Origin: JAFAGX01 sp035623255 | Lineage (GTDB): Bacteria > Acidobacteriota > Terriglobia > Terriglobales > Acidobacteriaceae | Direction: 5' to 3' | Length of the DNA: 15,808 nt | NCBI GenBank assembly: GCA_035623255.1 | Contig: DASPTU010000033.1 | Location: 1 to 15,808, forward strand | Part shown: one piece after another, positions 13,687 through 15,808 of the stretch | How the letters are laid out: the number at the start of each line of letters is the position of its first letter | Numbering within the stretch: position 1 is the first letter of the stretch | The notes under the pieces: generated by a model | The model's input: only the letters and a program-made list of their open reading frames with translations | Database searches by the model: none | Told to the model about the DNA's origin: nothing | Program-made: the position numbers and the translations under genes

Positions 13687-15714
13687 GAGTGTCCCGCCAA
13701 TCGATTCCAGAGCTTTCATGATCTGCGCCGACCATTGCGCCACTTCATCTTCGCGCAGCGTTCGATCGTTCGATTGAATCGTGGCGCGGAGCAGAATCGA
13801 GTATTTACCCGGCGCAATCGACCCGCCTCTGAAAATTTCGACCGGCACAAAGCTTCTCAATTCAGATAGATTCAGCGTTCCAATCGCCTGTTGGATGAGC
13901 GCGAACGTGACTGAATCGGAGAAGATGAACGAAAAATCACGTTCTACGGCCGGATATCTGGGGATGGGCTTGTAGGAAAGGCCACGCAGGCGTCGTTTGT
14001 ATAGAACGTCGAGATGTAGCTCTGCAATGAAAACATCCTGCCGCAGTTTGCGTTTTGCCGCAGTCTCGGGATCCAACTGCCCGAACTGTGCCGCTAGTTC
14101 TCCATCTATCACAGCGCGCGCTGAGCGCCCGGAATGGTAATACTCAGGAACCAGTGCGTCGTAGCGCAGCGTCTTGTGCTCGAATGCACGCAGCACGGCC
14201 TCAATGTCACCCTTCAAATCGAAGAAGGAAAATGGTCGTGCCCGCTGGTGCACACTCGGCGGCCAGGCGCTTCCAGTTACTCCCATGCAGACGCGCTTCA
14301 CCTCCAACGCGCCGTTTCGCTCGGCCTGAAAAACGTTTGCCGCCTCAAACAATCGAACGTCGTCGTTGCCACGGTTCAAATTGTAGGCAAGCATTCCCAG
14401 CATTCCGGGAACCAGCGATGTCCGCATCACCGACGCTTCTTCGCTCAGCGGATTCTCCACCTCAATCACCGGCACAGCCGAGAACTCCTCCGCGTCTTCA
14501 GGCGAAATAAAGCTCAGCGATACGCCTTCGTTGTATCCCAGCGCCAGCAGAGTGCTCCTGACTTTTCTATCTTTGCCCGCATCGGGCAACTCGATCACGG
14601 AACCAACAAAAGCCGGAAGCGTGTTCCGGAACTTGTCGTAGCCGTGCAGCCGTGCAATCTCCTCAATCAGGTCAATCTCACGCTCGACATCGAGTCGCCA
14701 GCTTGGAATCCGCACGGTGAATTCGTGCTCTTCTTCGCGCTCCGGCAGTGCGTCAAAGCCAAGGCGTTTGAGAATGCGTACGATCAGGATGCCATCCAGT
14801 CCGGGCCCCAGGATGCGCCGCACCTCCGAAAGGCGGAGCGCGATCGGCGCTTGATCGAGGCGGCGCGCAATCACGTCAATAGGCTCGCCGATCAATTCCC
14901 CGCCGCCCGATTGCAGAATCAACTCAGCAACGCGGTTACAGGAAAGCACAGTTGACTCGAAATCGGCTCCGCGCTCAAAACGGTGCGATGCGTCCGTGTG
15001 CAGGCCGTGGCGGCGCGACATCTTGCGCACCGTGATCGGATCCCACCATGCCGACTCAATCAGGACATTCCGGGTTTTGTCGGTAATCATTGTGTCGAAT
15101 CCGCCCATGGTTCCGGCAAGTCCGACCGGCTTTTCGGCGTCGGCCACAACCAAATCCTCAGAAGTCAGTTTGCGCTCGATCCCATCCAGCGTCTTCAGTT
15201 TTTCGCCATCCCGCGCTCGTCGCACAACAATCTTTCCACCTTCGAGCAGATCGAGATCAAACACGTGGGTCGGCTTGCCCATCTCCCATAGCGCGTAGTT
15301 GGTCGCGTCGACCGAATTATTAATCGGCCGCTGATCGAGCAACGACAAGCGTCCTGCAATTTTGCTGGGCGAAGGCTTGATGCTGACATTGCGAAGGATT
15401 CTGGCCGTGAAACGGGCGCACCCTTCGGCATCCTCAATGATGACCGGGAAATTCGCCTGTCCGGCGGACCTCGGCAGCTTCGGCTCAATGGGCCTGAGGT
15501 GGACATCGTAAATCGCTGATGTTTCTCGTGCGGCACCGTAGTGATTCATGGCGTCGGGACGATTGGTCGTGATCTCCATCTCGAAGACAGCCTTCTCGCC
15601 TTCGCCGATGATTCCTTCGACTCCCATACCGATCGAGGTCAAATCCTCCGCGAGCCGCCGATTGTCCACCGGCGCATCGACGAAGTCGCGAATCCATTTG
15701 GGAGAAAGTTTCAT
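13675..15714 (-). CDS. pheT: Phenylalanine-tRNA ligase beta subunit, compact form
   Basis: Beta chain of the alpha2-beta2 enzyme that charges tRNA-Phe; it carries the editing site. Seen in 679 residues: B1 start MKLSPKWIRDFVD, then SIGMGVEG (27-34) passing almost directly to VFEMEITTNRPDAMNHYG (43-60). The B3/B4 editing domain spans about 100-270 with RFERGAD, B5 about 285-365 with PSWRLDVEREIDLIEEI, the catalytic-like core about 375-570, and the anticodon-binding FDX-ACB domain 585-679 with YPAVERDFSF and RTLREDEV. Typical bacterial PheT is about 800 residues and has an OB-fold tRNA-binding (EMAP-II-like) domain of about 110 residues inserted after the GLEVE motif; here it is absent without any frameshift. 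pheS is expected upstream, beyond the window edge. No strong Shine-Dalgarno precedes the ATG. Confidence 0.96.
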   Translation of the reverse strand: MKLSPKWIRDFVDAPVDNRRLAEDLTSIGMGVEGIIGEGEKAVFEMEITTNRPDAMNHYGAARETSAIYDVHLRPIEPKLPRSAGQANFPVIIEDAEGCARFTARILRNVSIKPSPSKIAGRLSLLDQRPINNSVDATNYALWEMGKPTHVFDLDLLEGGKIVVRRARDGEKLKTLDGIERKLTSEDLVVADAEKPVGLAGTMGGFDTMITDKTRNVLIESAWWDPITVRKMSRRHGLHTDASHRFERGADFESTVLSCNRVAELILQSGGGELIGEPIDVIARRLDQAPIALRLSEVRRILGPGLDGILIVRILKRLGFDALPEREEEHEFTVRIPSWRLDVEREIDLIEEIARLHGYDKFRNTLPAFVGSVIELPDAGKDRKVRSTLLALGYNEGVSLSFISPEDAEEFSAVPVIEVENPLSEEASVMRTSLVPGMLGMLAYNLNRGNDDVRLFEAANVFQAERNGALEVKRVCMGVTGSAWPPSVHQRARPFSFFDLKGDIEAVLRAFEHKTLRYDALVPEYYHSGRSARAVIDGELAAQFGQLDPETAAKRKLRQDVFIAELHLDVLYKRRLRGLSYKPIPRYPAVERDFSFIFSDSVTFALIQQAIGTLNLSELRSFVPVEIFRGGSIAPGKYSILLRATIQSNDRTLREDEVAQWSAQIMKALESIGGTLRAQ

Positions 15715-15725
15715 CTGTCGTTGTT

Positions 15726-15760
15726 ATCCTGAGATCGCCGTCTTTTGGCGACCGAAGGAT
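15726..15760. repeat. Palindromic REP-like element between presumed pheS and pheT
   Basis: Outer arms ATCCT (15726-15730) and AGGAT (15756-15760), inner stem TCGCC (15735-15739) and GGCGA (15747-15751), loop GTCTTTT. On the minus strand the flanks read AGATCCTTCG and CTCAGGAT. I recall this motif as a dispersed palindrome in acidobacterial and some other genomes, so this copy is probably one of many. Only one copy is in this window. Confidence 0.5.
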
Positions 15761-15762
15761 CT

Positions 15763-15783
15763 GGGCGCGCCGCGCGAACGCCC
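15763..15783. other. GC-rich hairpin at the window edge
   Basis: GGGCG (15763-15767) pairs with CGCCC (15779-15783) around an 11-nt GC-rich loop. It lies next to the REP-like element. Nothing resembling the end of pheS is readable in the last 90 bp on the minus strand, so the pheS-pheT gap is longer than about 90 bp. Confidence 0.3.
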
Positions 15784-15808
15784 CGAGGGCAGACAAATCG
15801 CGCGTTTC

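Noticed and set aside
14134..14955. 273-codon plus-strand frame opposite pheT
   Set aside because: Antisense shadow of a well-supported pheT; no ribosome binding site and no domain.
1..15808. A defence island, prophage, insertion sequence, CRISPR array or toxin-antitoxin pair
   Set aside because: All large frames are accounted for by housekeeping or envelope genes; no transposase, integrase, regular spaced repeats or tRNA-adjacent junction was seen.

Overview
The window reads as ordinary chromosomal DNA from a moderately GC-rich Gram-negative bacterium. I favour an Acidobacteriota (Terriglobia/Koribacter-like) source. The reasons are a beta-barrel outer-membrane protein, a class V aminotransferase next to serA, a compact PheT without the usual N-terminal OB-fold, and a short 'AGATCCTTCG...CTCAGGAT' palindrome of a kind I remember from such genomes. 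The phylum call is inference, because no rRNA or tRNA gene is present. Thirteen protein genes fill nearly the whole window. No gap exceeds about 250 bp, and I see no phage, transposon, CRISPR or toxin-antitoxin module.

Layout. At the left are a minus-strand Rid-family gene (17-406), a plus-strand conserved-looking gene of unknown function (666-1217), and minus-strand rsmD (1248-1817). Divergent from rsmD is an intramembrane site-2 protease with two CBS domains (1939-3057). A minus-strand block follows, read from right to left: a class V aminotransferase (5434-6633), serA (3814-5409) and a small outer-membrane barrel protein (3098-3772), with gaps of only 24 and 41 bp. A plus-strand polytopic membrane protein (6773-7840) converges on minus-strand der (7851-9236). 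Divergent from der, a DinG/XPD-type helicase (9374-11380) and a secreted seven-bladed propeller protein (11410-12399) run together on the plus strand. The right end holds a minus-strand class I aminotransferase (12402-13610) and pheT (13675-15714); pheS is presumably just beyond the edge.

How the genes fit together. The aminotransferase-serA pair looks like the first two steps of phosphoserine synthesis, with a class V enzyme likely replacing SerC. RsmD, Der and PheT serve ribosome and translation functions, DinG serves DNA maintenance, and RidA clears reactive enamines made by PLP enzymes. The site-2 protease and barrel protein concern the envelope.

I found no convincing new multi-gene system. 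The points worth a second look are the compact PheT, a lysine/arginine-rich insert in Der, TA-rich cores in two divergent spacers that read as -10 boxes on both strands, a dyad upstream of the unknown gene, and the palindromic element between the presumed pheS and pheT.
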